Of a stretch of 64,000 nt of DNA, positions 46,003 to 54,393 are shown piece by piece. The DNA lies in assembly GCA_016720585.1 (NCBI GenBank), contig JADKKH010000008.1, positions 62,001 to 126,000 of the forward strand, written 5' to 3'. The notes under the pieces are model-generated. The model saw only the letters and a list, made by a program, of their open reading frames with translations. It was not told where the DNA came from and did no database searches. How positions within the stretch are numbered: the stretch's first letter is position 1; the number at the start of each line of letters is the position of its first letter. A program made the translations under genes and the position numbers. Source of the stretch: Chitinophagaceae bacterium (GTDB taxonomy: Bacteria > Bacteroidota > Bacteroidia > Chitinophagales > Chitinophagaceae).

Positions 46003-46395
46003 ATGTTACACAATAAAATATTACCTGGGTTTTTGGCAGGCTTTACCATGCTTTTGCTCATGGGATGTTACAAAGACAAGACTGTTCTTTTTGATACCGG
46101 TGAGGAAATTACCCGACCGGTAAGTTTTACCAGTGACATTATTCCAATATTTGACAAGAGTTGTAATATAAGCGGTTGTCATGCTGCTGGTGGTATTAAA
46201 CCGGATTTATCTGCCACTAATGCCTTTGCATCTTTAACCGTTGGAAATTACTTTAACACTGCGGTTCCTCAAACCAGCGAGTTATATCTGTGGATGACCG
46301 GTAAAAAGGGAACTCCAATGCCAACAACAGGTGTTAATAAAGATTACAATGCACTTGTACTTGCATGGATAAAACAAGGTGCCGAAAACAATTAA
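46003..46395 (+). CDS. lipoprotein cytochrome c with CX4CH motif, operon 1
   Basis: The start at 46003 (MLHNKILPGFLAG) gives a lipoprotein signal with LLMGCYKDK (Cys at about residue 18). The mature domain is a small planctomycete-type cytochrome: SFTSDIIPIFDKSCNISGCH holds CX4CH, and KGTPMPTTG offers a distal Met, with VLAWIKQGAENN at the end. Monoheme, outer-membrane or periplasmic side. Its paralog at 48434 has the same layout. It is between the EB_dh lipoprotein and the barrel gene. Confidence 0.8.
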   Translation: MLHNKILPGFLAGFTMLLLMGCYKDKTVLFDTGEEITRPVSFTSDIIPIFDKSCNISGCHAAGGIKPDLSATNAFASLTVGNYFNTAVPQTSELYLWMTGKKGTPMPTTGVNKDYNALVLAWIKQGAENN

Positions 46396-46406
46396 AAAAT
46401 AAACAC

Positions 46407-47291
46407 ATGAAAAATTATAAAAAAATATTACTGTTTTTGTCTGCCTGTTTCCTGGCAGGTGGTTTGTTTGCCCAGGATCCGCCTGAAGCTGCAGCAGTAA
46501 AAAAAGCAAAACCAGTTAAAAACACTTTTGGCAGTGTCTGGCTCATGGATAACCAGACCGTAATGGTTCCTATAAAAGGAACCCTCGAGTTCGATATTCA
46601 ACACCGTTTTGGAACTGTTGATAAAGGTAAAAAGGACTTATGGGGAATTTTTGCTCCTTCCAATATACGGTTAGGTCTTGCTTATGCTCCCATCAACAAA
46701 TTATTTGTTGGTGCCGGTATAACCCGCGAAAGAATGCAGGTTGACCTGAATGCCAAATATGCCCTGTTACAGCAAACCACTGATGGTAAAATGCCGTTGA
46801 GTGTCAGTTATTTTGGAAATATAGTTATTGATGCCCGGGATAAAAGTAATTTTCGCTATGGTGTTCATCGGTTCTCATATTTTAATCAGTTAATAATTGC
46901 CCGGAAAATAACAGAGAAGTTTTCCGCACAGGTGGCTCCCAGTTTTTCCTGGTTCAATAATGTAGAAGCCTATGTAGATGATAAAGGAGAAATCCGGAAA
47001 AAAATGAAGAACAGTCATTTAGCTATCTCTTTACTCGGCAGGTATAAATTAACTGAAAAATCAGCCATTATCGTTGGCTATGATCAGCCACTGACCCAGC
47101 ATACTACCAATAACCCACACCCGAATATCTGTTTTGGCTTTGAAACTACTACCAGCTCACATGCTTTCCAGGTATTTATGGGAAATTATTATGGTATTGT
47201 TCCCCAAAGCAACAATATGTTTAACCAGAATGACTTTCGGGATGGACAGTTTGTAATTGGTTTTAATATTACCCGATTGTGGAATTTTTAA
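46407..47291 (+). CDS. DUF5777 family outer-membrane beta-barrel protein, operon 1
   Basis: The ATG at 46407 begins a signal peptide ending GLFAQ. Beyond KAKPVKNTFGSVWLMDNQTV the 270 residues are beta-strand rich with aromatic strand ends and finish in the typical barrel C terminus FNITRLWNF. Conserved blocks FAPSNIRLGLAY and RFSYFNQLIIARKI are shared with the copy at 48838. The family is uncharacterised, predicted as outer-membrane barrel. A strong terminator lies 50 bp downstream. Confidence 0.8.
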   Translation: MKNYKKILLFLSACFLAGGLFAQDPPEAAAVKKAKPVKNTFGSVWLMDNQTVMVPIKGTLEFDIQHRFGTVDKGKKDLWGIFAPSNIRLGLAYAPINKLFVGAGITRERMQVDLNAKYALLQQTTDGKMPLSVSYFGNIVIDARDKSNFRYGVHRFSYFNQLIIARKITEKFSAQVAPSFSWFNNVEAYVDDKGEIRKKMKNSHLAISLLGRYKLTEKSAIIVGYDQPLTQHTTNNPHPNICFGFETTTSSHAFQVFMGNYYGIVPQSNNMFNQNDFRDGQFVIGFNITRLWNF

Positions 47292-47342
47292 AAATTAATT
47301 ATTAAAAAACACCTTAAAATCAGTTTCATAAAAGGGTAGATA

Positions 47343-47374
47343 AAAAGCCAGCCCGGAATTCCGGGCTGGCTTTT
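47343..47374 (+). terminator. terminator of operon 1
   Basis: A perfect palindrome with stem AAAAGCCAGCCCGG, loop AATT and complement, ending TTTT. It stops transcription after the first DUF5777 gene and can act in both directions. Confidence 0.85.
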
Positions 47375-47503
47375 ATATTCATTAATAATCTCTTTTATGA
47401 CCGGCTGCTGTGTTTACGATGATTATAACATATTGATTTTTCTTCTTTTATATAATTCGAATTTAGAAAATAGTACCCAACATTGATAATCAACCTTTGA
47501 TTA

Positions 47504-47570
47504 TGTGATATATGTCACCCGATTTTTTGACAATAGTCATAACGGCTTAATTATATCAAAAATAAATTTG
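47504..47570 (+). promoter_or_regulatory. CRP/FNR-like palindrome and -7 element, operon 2
   Basis: TGTGA-TATATG-TCACC (47504-47519, centre 47511.5) precedes TAAATTTG (47563-47570), a perfect TAnnTTTG box, by 51.5 bp. There is no -33 TTG. A second dyad TTGATAATCAA is at 47483-47493. Confidence 0.7.
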
Positions 47571-47612
47571 CTCTGTTCTTTTTAGTAATTATTCATTTTT
47601 AAAATACTTTTT

Positions 47613-48413
47613 ATGAAACTGTTTAGTAACAAATCCCTGATAATACTTCTGATCCTTGTCAGTGGCTATGGGTATATAGTCAGCTGCACCCGTGATAACG
47701 ATATGATTGTTCCGATTCAACTGACCCAACCCTTTGTCAGCACACGGGGAACAGATATCCTGCTACCCGGTAATATGACTGCCGGAAATACCAATGAATG
47801 GAAAGTAGATAAAACCCATTCAAGTTGTCTATGGGAAACGCCTTATGTAGGAGCTGCCGGATTATTAACCGGCCGTTTCAACCAGTTTGGGATGCATGAT
47901 GTAACAAATGCAAAGGCCATTTCTTATGTTACTGCCGGCCAGCCTCTTTTAGACAGTTCCTGGGCTTTTTACGAAAATGAACCTGCCAAATCTTATTTTA
48001 ACGGATACGTGCAAATCAATACATCCAATACCGGGGAGCCCGGCCGTGATGCCGGATGTAATGTTGCGGGTATGGGTACTGTTGCTATCGTAGCAGGAAC
48101 GCAAAACCTGGCCTACCCCAATCTTGCAAAGATTAAAACAACTGAAGTAAAATTCGACCCGGCAAGTAACGGCTATATCGTTACACTGGATCTTACCTAC
48201 CAGGGTAAATTAACCGCCCCACTTACTAAATCAATTATAGGCAAACTTACTTACGTCAAAAAACAAAGGGTTCAGTTTGGTACAGCTGCGGCTTATGATG
48301 TATTTGGTCTGAAATTATCGTTCCAGTTCAACTGCCGTGATTTTGGAATTGTAAGTACAAGTATTGCCGATAAAATCGATATTGAATGCAATATGAATTT
48401 CAACAATAAATAA
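47613..48413 (+). CDS. YceI-like lipoprotein, operon 2
   Basis: A 266-residue lipoprotein (VSCTRDND, Cys25). The domain opens with EWKVDKTHSSCLWETPYVGAAGLLTGRF, the YceI pattern (a short turn W.vD..HS), and finishes in beta strands. It is larger and more diverged than the periplasmic YceI at 856. YceI proteins hold isoprenoid or quinone-like ligands, so this could bind a lipid cofactor at the outer membrane. It occupies the position of the EB_dh lipoprotein in operon 1. Confidence 0.7.
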   Translation: MKLFSNKSLIILLILVSGYGYIVSCTRDNDMIVPIQLTQPFVSTRGTDILLPGNMTAGNTNEWKVDKTHSSCLWETPYVGAAGLLTGRFNQFGMHDVTNAKAISYVTAGQPLLDSSWAFYENEPAKSYFNGYVQINTSNTGEPGRDAGCNVAGMGTVAIVAGTQNLAYPNLAKIKTTEVKFDPASNGYIVTLDLTYQGKLTAPLTKSIIGKLTYVKKQRVQFGTAAAYDVFGLKLSFQFNCRDFGIVSTSIADKIDIECNMNFNNK

Positions 48414-48433
48414 TCACCCTTAAATCAACCATA

Positions 48434-48817
48434 ATGAAAAGGTTATTAATATATACAGGTTTGATTTTGTCCTTAGGGCTGGGACTTACCAGTTGTTACA
48501 AGGATATCATTAAACCCAACCTGGCAGATGATCCCGAGGGTACTCCCAAACAAGTAAGCTTTAAGAACGAACTGGCCGTATTATTTGCCGCAAACTGTAC
48601 TGAAGTGGGCTGTCATGTGTCCGGAGCTCATAAACCTTACCTGGCAGCTGATGTATCCTATACTCAAATTGTTAATGGTGGTTTTGTAAATCTCGCACTC
48701 CCTAAAGAAAGTAGTCTCTATAAAAATGTATACGGGGAAATGGCACAATACATACCTTCTGCAAAGGACAAGCAAAAAGTGTATGACTGGATAAGAAACG
48801 GAGCCCCCAATAATTAA
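48434..48817 (+). CDS. lipoprotein cytochrome c with CX4CH motif, operon 2
   Basis: A 127-residue paralog of the operon 1 cytochrome. Lipobox LTSCYKDI (Cys22). The heme site CTEVGCH is CX4CH; a possible Met ligand is in YGEMAQYIPSAKD; the C terminus DWIRNGAPNN matches AWIKQGAENN of the other copy. The YceI-like and barrel genes flank it by about 20 bp on each side. Confidence 0.8.
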   Translation: MKRLLIYTGLILSLGLGLTSCYKDIIKPNLADDPEGTPKQVSFKNELAVLFAANCTEVGCHVSGAHKPYLAADVSYTQIVNGGFVNLALPKESSLYKNVYGEMAQYIPSAKDKQKVYDWIRNGAPNN

Positions 48818-48837
48818 CTGATTTAAAAATTAATCAA

Positions 48838-49911
48838 ATGAAACTCAAAATAATTAATACTAAAAACTGGTTTGCGGCGCCTGCTTTGCTTGCCTTCTGC
48901 CTGTTCCAGCTGAATGGTACATTGCTTGCACAGGACAGCACCGTTGTGGCTGCAGAAACCACAACTCCGGCCAAAGCCAAACCGGTAAAAAACACTTTCC
49001 AGAGTGTTTGGCTGGTCGACAATCAAACTGTAATGGTACCTGTAAAAGGCACCCTGGAAATGGACATCATGCACCGTTTTGGTACCTGGAATAAAGGCTA
49101 TGAAGATTTTTGGGGATTTTTCGCTCCTTCAAATATCCGGGTAGGCTTTAACTATGTTCCTGTTAATAAATTGAATGTGGGCATCGGGTTTACTAAAACA
49201 ACAGCTGCCATAGCACCTGCATCAGCTCCATCATCTGTTTCCGGCCCTTTGTGGGATGGAAGCCTGAAATATTCAATCATTACGCAGACAAAAGGAAAAT
49301 ACCCGGTGAGTGTCAGCTATTATGTCAATGCTGCCTTTAATACAAAAAAAGATCCCAAAAATGAAACCTACAGGTATACTTCTGACCGGCTTTCATTTTT
49401 CCATCAGGTACTAATTGCCCGGAAAGTTACAGACAAATTATCTGTACAGATAGCCCCAAGCTTAACACACTTTAACGTGGTGAACGGTTATTTTACCAAG
49501 CTCAACGACAGCACATTGAAAATTGAGCCTGAAATGAAACACAATCATTTTGCGCTCGCTTTTTCTGCCCGGTATAAAATAACCAATGTGACCTCGCTGA
49601 TGATCAATTACGATCAGCCCCTGACAAAGCATACCCGTTTTAATCCTAACCCCAGTCTTTCTTTCGGGGTTGAGTTTAACACAAGCAGCCACTCGTTCCA
49701 GTTGTTTTTCACCAACTATTATTACCTGAGTCCTCAGATCAACAACCTGTTTAATACCAATAACCCATTTGCATATGATGATCCGAGTAAAACCCCCCAT
49801 CCGCTTCGTATGAAGGATGATCCGGCCACTACCGAGAAAGATGAAAGTGTTCGGATAAAAGGCGGGAGATTCCTGATTGGTTTTAATATAACCCGGTTGT
49901 GGAATTATTAA
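48838..49911 (+). CDS. DUF5777 family outer-membrane beta-barrel protein, operon 2
   Basis: A 357-residue paralog of the 46407 barrel, sharing NTFQSVWLVDNQTVMVPVKG, FWGFFAPSNIRVGFNYV and the C terminus FLIGFNITRLWNY. It has extra segments (a 25-residue Pro/Ser loop and a long charged loop near residues 318-340). The family is Bacteroidota-specific as far as I know; the function is not known. The end of operon 2 is marked by a terminator. Confidence 0.8.
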   Translation: MKLKIINTKNWFAAPALLAFCLFQLNGTLLAQDSTVVAAETTTPAKAKPVKNTFQSVWLVDNQTVMVPVKGTLEMDIMHRFGTWNKGYEDFWGFFAPSNIRVGFNYVPVNKLNVGIGFTKTTAAIAPASAPSSVSGPLWDGSLKYSIITQTKGKYPVSVSYYVNAAFNTKKDPKNETYRYTSDRLSFFHQVLIARKVTDKLSVQIAPSLTHFNVVNGYFTKLNDSTLKIEPEMKHNHFALAFSARYKITNVTSLMINYDQPLTKHTRFNPNPSLSFGVEFNTSSHSFQLFFTNYYYLSPQINNLFNTNNPFAYDDPSKTPHPLRMKDDPATTEKDESVRIKGGRFLIGFNITRLWNY

Positions 49912-49938
49912 GGTGAATTCCGCTTTGTAGCCTAATTT

Positions 49939-49973
49939 AAGCCCTGGATACTAAAAACTATCCGGGGCTTTTT
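49939..49973 (+). terminator. terminator of operon 2
   Basis: AAGCCCTGGATA pairs with TATCCGGGGCTT (one G-T pair) around an 8-base loop, then TTT. Confidence 0.75.
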
Positions 49974-49980
49974 ATATTTG
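49973..49980 (+). promoter_or_regulatory. -7 element of the 49985 gene, leaderless arrangement
   Basis: TATATTTG fully matches TAnnTTTG and ends 4 bp before the ATG at 49985. No -33 TTG is in place. Confidence 0.4.
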
Positions 49981-49984
49981 AGCG

Positions 49985-50488
49985 ATGAAAAAAATTAACC
50001 TTCTCCAATATATATTCTATTTCCTGGTGATAATAATTACGGCATGTACCAATACACCCGTAAAAGAAAAGACCCTACAGGATAACACTGTATTTAACAA
50101 AGAAGACCGGCACAAGCCTTCGGCTACTTACCCCGATACACTGAAAATTGATTTTCCGGCTGCCATTTTCTATTCCCCCGATTCTTTTCAATTACAAAAA
50201 ATAAAAGAACTGACTGAGGAAAGAATTTTTGAATCGCAAACGCATGAATATTTCTTTCAAATGAGAAATGCCCGTATGGTTTTAAAAAAGAACTGGCCGA
50301 CTATCGCTATAATTGAAGCAAAAAATGTAAGGTACCTGCTTTTCAAAAAATCGAATACTGAATCGGCATCTATTGATCTGAATAATTACGATCCCTATGG
50401 TCTGTTTCTTTTTAACACCCAAAAAGACCCGCATCCCGCTGACATGATGAATATTGATTCTGAACTTCCTTTTTATTTTGACAAATAA
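49985..50488 (+). CDS. lipoprotein of unknown function
   Basis: A 167-residue lipoprotein (lipobox VIIITACTNT, Cys22) with a mixed alpha/beta mature part (TLKIDFPAAIFYSPDSFQLQ, NARMVLKKNWPTIAIIEAKN, VRYLLFKKSNTESASIDL). No family recognised. It follows operon 2 after a terminator and may be independent of it. Confidence 0.55.
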   Translation: MKKINLLQYIFYFLVIIITACTNTPVKEKTLQDNTVFNKEDRHKPSATYPDTLKIDFPAAIFYSPDSFQLQKIKELTEERIFESQTHEYFFQMRNARMVLKKNWPTIAIIEAKNVRYLLFKKSNTESASIDLNNYDPYGLFLFNTQKDPHPADMMNIDSELPFYFDK

Positions 50489-50677
50489 CCTGGAGACCTT
50501 CCTTAATTGTCTATCGTCGACAACTGGATTTGACCTGCAATTATGAGTATATCAGCTTTTGTCTGAATAATAGTCAAGCATTTAACTGACCTTGCTCAGT
50601 ATTTCTCACCGGGATTTTCTATTATTTTATGCCAGAAATGAAAACAACAATTACCATTTTTGCCTCTTGCCAAATTT

Positions 50678-51886
50678 ATGAAACTAACAATACCTGTCAA
50701 TTGGGAAGATGATTATTTTGACAAGATCGATTTTTCCCAAACAGAAGAAATTTACGGAAAACTCAATGTAGGTCTTATCGGGGGCGGCCGGCCCTCACTT
50801 ACATTACCCGGTGTAAAAAAGGGGAAAGTAAAAGAATTTGTAGATGAGGCTCATAAAAAAAATCTGAAATTCAACTACCTGTTGAATGGTACCTGCTTTG
50901 ATAACCTGGAGATCACCAGGACCGGCTACCGGGATATCCGGAAAACACTGGACTGGCTGGCTGAAATTAACGTGGATGGAATTTCCGTTTCATTACCGAT
51001 GGTAATGGAAATTATTAAAAAAAATTACCCGCAATTCTCCATATCTGCATCGGTGCAGGTACGGATTGATAGTTTTGAAAAAGCCCGGTACTGGGAAAAC
51101 CTGGGTGCCGATAAGATCAATATATCTTATGTGGACATCAATAAAAATTTTGATGAAATTAAAAAGATTAAAGAGAAAACCACCTGCAAAATTCAAACGA
51201 TCGCCAACCTGATGTGCATGAATAAATGCCCGATGGTTACCCTCCATGCCAACTATAATGCGCATGCATCCCAGAAAAATCACGTAAACGATAACTTCAG
51301 CTTCGATTATTATCTTTTTTCCTGTGCTGAAAAATTATTGTCCAACCCTGTGGAAATACTGAAATCGGCTTTTATCCGGCCGGAAGACATTCATTATTAT
51401 GAAGAAGCCGGGGTGGATAATATTAAACTGGTAGAACGAAGTATGACCACGGATGCCCTGGCCCGGATCGTGAAAGCCTATACGGAAAGATCCTATGACG
51501 GTAATATGATGGACCTTATTCACGGGCTTTCCAAGTATATCATTTATAATAAAGACAAATATTACTGGAAAGGATTAAAGTATTTGTTACAACCCTCCAA
51601 GATCAATCTTTTTAAAGCCCACAAACTTGTCAACCAGCTGAATACCCTGAGAAATGAAAAAGAATTCAATGAAAGTTTTGACCTGTATATTGACAATAAG
51701 AAACTGAATGGCTTTATGGACTTTTTTCACAAAGGAAATTGCCACCGGGATTGTAATGAATGCAACTACTGTAATAAATATGCTGAAAAAGCAATCAGCT
51801 ATCTTGTTCCTATAGAAGAGCATGAAAAAGCCATGGAATCGCTGAGGCAAACAAAAACCATGATGATAAAAGGAGACCTTTTCTAG
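50678..51886 (+). CDS. U32 peptidase family protein (UbiU/UbiV-like fold)
   Basis: The start at 50678 (MKLTIPVNWEDDYFDKIDF) is more family-like than 50660. The U32 pieces LKFNYLLNGTCFDN, NVDGISVSLPMVME, FSISASVQVRIDSF and MCMNKCPM are seen. Cys180, Cys184 and Cys216 (from this start) and the C-terminal CHRDCNECNYC could carry an iron-sulfur cluster, as in UbiU and UbiV. The exact role is unknown; U32 proteins include protease, tRNA hydroxylation and quinone-hydroxylation enzymes. The RND exporter follows by 43 bp. Confidence 0.8.
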   Translation: MKLTIPVNWEDDYFDKIDFSQTEEIYGKLNVGLIGGGRPSLTLPGVKKGKVKEFVDEAHKKNLKFNYLLNGTCFDNLEITRTGYRDIRKTLDWLAEINVDGISVSLPMVMEIIKKNYPQFSISASVQVRIDSFEKARYWENLGADKINISYVDINKNFDEIKKIKEKTTCKIQTIANLMCMNKCPMVTLHANYNAHASQKNHVNDNFSFDYYLFSCAEKLLSNPVEILKSAFIRPEDIHYYEEAGVDNIKLVERSMTTDALARIVKAYTERSYDGNMMDLIHGLSKYIIYNKDKYYWKGLKYLLQPSKINLFKAHKLVNQLNTLRNEKEFNESFDLYIDNKKLNGFMDFFHKGNCHRDCNECNYCNKYAEKAISYLVPIEEHEKAMESLRQTKTMMIKGDLF

Positions 51887-51929
51887 ATTTTTTTCCTTAC
51901 ATTCAAATCACCCAAAAATAAACGGAATA

Positions 51930-54188
51930 ATGAACGAGCATAAAGGCCGGATAGGCATTTTTATTATCCTGCTACTAACTTTCTTAAGCTTTATCCCGCT
52001 CCGTTCATTAAAATTTGAGTTTAATATTGAAAAACTTTTCCCTTCCGGAGATCCCGAACTGGCTTTTTTCCAGGAGTTTCAACAACAATTCCGGTCTGAT
52101 ATTGATGAGGAGTTTATGTTCATCGGATTGAAGAGTAAAACCGGGATTTTTGACCGGGATTTTTTGGTAAAGACCGACAGCCTATCCAGGTTTATCGCCC
52201 GGCAGGATAATATTATCAAGGTTTATTCACTTACCAGTTCCAATATCATTTATTTTCAAAAAGAAGAAATAAATGCCCGGCCCCTGATCCATATAGATAA
52301 ACCGGAATTATATGCGGCTGATTCGGCCTACCTGTTTCAATCAGCCGAATACCGGGATCTGCTGATCTCCAAGGATGGAAAATCAATTGCTATTGCCGCT
52401 TTTAATAAACAATATTTAACCAACGAGCAAAAAGATAAGCTACTCAACCCTATCCAGCAAAAAATAGCGGAACTGGGTTTTGATGAAACACATCTTACAG
52501 CAAAAATCCGTGTAGAAAGAATTTATATCAAAGAGATTCAAAAAAATCTTACCAAATACCTGTTGCTATCGCTTTCCCTCATTTGTTTGGCCCTGTACCT
52601 GTTGTTTAAATCCGTTAAGACCATTATCCTTCCGTTGCTGGTCATTGTTGTTTCCATAATCTGGACGCTTTCATTTATTTCATTAACCGGTCATTCCCTG
52701 GATATTATTTCAAGTCTTTTACCTCCCATATTGGCGGCTATCTGTATGTCGGATATCATTCATATTTCAACGCACTATATTGAACAATTAAGAGCGGGTC
52801 TGTCCAAAAAAGCAGCATTGGATAAAACCTATAAAGAAATCGGGCTCGCAACTTTTTTTACCTGCTGCACGATTGCGATCGGTTTTATCACCCTGGGCAT
52901 AACGAATATTATCCCTATCCGGAATTTCGGATTCTTTGCCGCAATCGGTATTATGCTTGGATTCGGAATTACGATGATCTCCTTATATGTCTTTTATTCG
53001 GTTTCTCCGGTTCCCAAAGTTGTATTTGAAAAAAGGGGGGAACACCGGTGGAATAATTTTTTAGCGTTTTCCTTCAAAACAATCCTGAAAAACAAAGTCC
53101 TTGTTTTTAGTTTACTGATAATATTGATTGGAGTTTCTGTGTTTTATGCAACTAAAATTGAAATCAATTCAAGCCTGTTACAGGAAATCCCGAAGAAAAA
53201 TCCTATGCTCGAAGATTACAGGTTCATGGAAAAGGATTTTGCAGGCACACGGCCATTTGAGATAGCCCTTACTGTCAACGATAAGAAAACATCTTTTTTC
53301 GAACTGGAGAAAATGAAACAGGTAGCAGAGGTTGAAACTTTTTTAAAAGACAGTTGTGGTATTGGTTATATCATTTCACCCTTATCCTTATTCCGGGGAG
53401 CTAACAAAGCTTTTAATGGTGGCGAAAACGCCCATTTTCTATTGCCGGAATCACAGGAGGCCGTAAACCGCTATCATGAAGGAATTATACAAACTGAATT
53501 TGCAGACGAACTGGAGCATTACCTGGTCGGGGATGGCAGCCGGTTGCGCATCAGCGGAAGATTACCCAATCTGAGTGTAAAAGAATTTAAACCCTTAAAG
53601 AAAAAAATAGATGATTTTTTTACCAAAAAAAAATCCACCTATGCATTTACTTACCAGGTAACCGGCTCTGCCGTTTTACTGGATAAGATCACGTATTCGC
53701 TGACCGAAAATCTTTTTACCGGGATTCTCTTTGATGCGTTGATCATCTGCCTGATTGCTTTTTTTCTTTTAAGAAACCGGGTGATTCTGTTCATTGTGTT
53801 AATTCCAAATATTGTACCCCTCATCTTTATGGCCGGGGTAATGGGCTTTTTAGGAATAAATTTAAAAGCCGACACGTCCGTGATTTTTGCCATTGCCCTC
53901 GGTTTAGCTGTCGATGATACCATCCATTTTTTGAGTAGGTTCAGGCTTGAATTATCCAAAGGCCTATCCGTTCCCTATGCCGTTAAACGAACCTATCTTT
54001 CAACCGGCAAGGCGATTATTATCACTACCCTGGTTTTATTATCCGGTTTTATGACACTTTTATCCTCCAGTTTCGGAGGTACTTTTTACATCGGTTTATT
54101 GATCAGTATCTGTCTCTTTTGTGCCATGATCCTTGAACTTACCCTTACCCCACTTTTGATTTTATTACTCTATAAAAAGAAGAAGTGA
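51930..54188 (+). CDS. RND superfamily (MMPL/HpnN-like) exporter
   Basis: A 752-residue protein with 12 membrane helices in two halves and two large periplasmic loops. The first half has SSLLPPILAAICMSDIIHIS, the second IALGLAVDDTIHFLSRF; these carry the Asp pair typical of MMPL-type proton relays. Short loops are unlike AcrB and more like the lipid/hopanoid exporters. It is coupled to the U32 gene; whether the two share a lipid or quinone substrate is inference. Confidence 0.85.
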   Translation: MNEHKGRIGIFIILLLTFLSFIPLRSLKFEFNIEKLFPSGDPELAFFQEFQQQFRSDIDEEFMFIGLKSKTGIFDRDFLVKTDSLSRFIARQDNIIKVYSLTSSNIIYFQKEEINARPLIHIDKPELYAADSAYLFQSAEYRDLLISKDGKSIAIAAFNKQYLTNEQKDKLLNPIQQKIAELGFDETHLTAKIRVERIYIKEIQKNLTKYLLLSLSLICLALYLLFKSVKTIILPLLVIVVSIIWTLSFISLTGHSLDIISSLLPPILAAICMSDIIHISTHYIEQLRAGLSKKAALDKTYKEIGLATFFTCCTIAIGFITLGITNIIPIRNFGFFAAIGIMLGFGITMISLYVFYSVSPVPKVVFEKRGEHRWNNFLAFSFKTILKNKVLVFSLLIILIGVSVFYATKIEINSSLLQEIPKKNPMLEDYRFMEKDFAGTRPFEIALTVNDKKTSFFELEKMKQVAEVETFLKDSCGIGYIISPLSLFRGANKAFNGGENAHFLLPESQEAVNRYHEGIIQTEFADELEHYLVGDGSRLRISGRLPNLSVKEFKPLKKKIDDFFTKKKSTYAFTYQVTGSAVLLDKITYSLTENLFTGILFDALIICLIAFFLLRNRVILFIVLIPNIVPLIFMAGVMGFLGINLKADTSVIFAIALGLAVDDTIHFLSRFRLELSKGLSVPYAVKRTYLSTGKAIIITTLVLLSGFMTLLSSSFGGTFYIGLLISICLFCAMILELTLTPLLILLLYKKKK

Positions 54189-54278
54189 TCAGGGAAATGC
54201 TTTCAAGTGCCCTTATAAAACATTGTCAATTAATTACATAGTTTCTGGTACTATCATTTGACCGGGGTCATCAGCAAA

Positions 54279-54345
54279 TGTGATTAAAATCACATTCCCC
54301 GTCCTTTTTCATCATTCCCTCCCAAAATCATGATAGGTACTTTAG
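54279..54345 (+). promoter_or_regulatory. CRP/FNR-like palindrome and -7 element, operon 3
   Basis: TGTGA-TTAAAA-TCACA (54279-54294, centre 54286.5) is the exact CRP-type consensus, with further flanking dyad bases AA/TT. TACTTTAG (54338-54345) begins 51.5 bp downstream and is a one-mismatch TAnnTTTG box. No -33 TTG is present. The ATG of the first gene is 49 bp beyond. Confidence 0.75.
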
Positions 54346-54393
54346 CCCATTCTCTTTTAAATAAATTTATCTATTCTGTAAAAGGAAACCAAC

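Noticed and set aside
50585..50600. ACTGA-N6-TCAGT as a fourth member of the CRP-like regulon
   Set aside because: The half-site differs from TGTGA and the distance to a -7-like box is 62.5 instead of 51.5, so I mention it only as a weak possibility.
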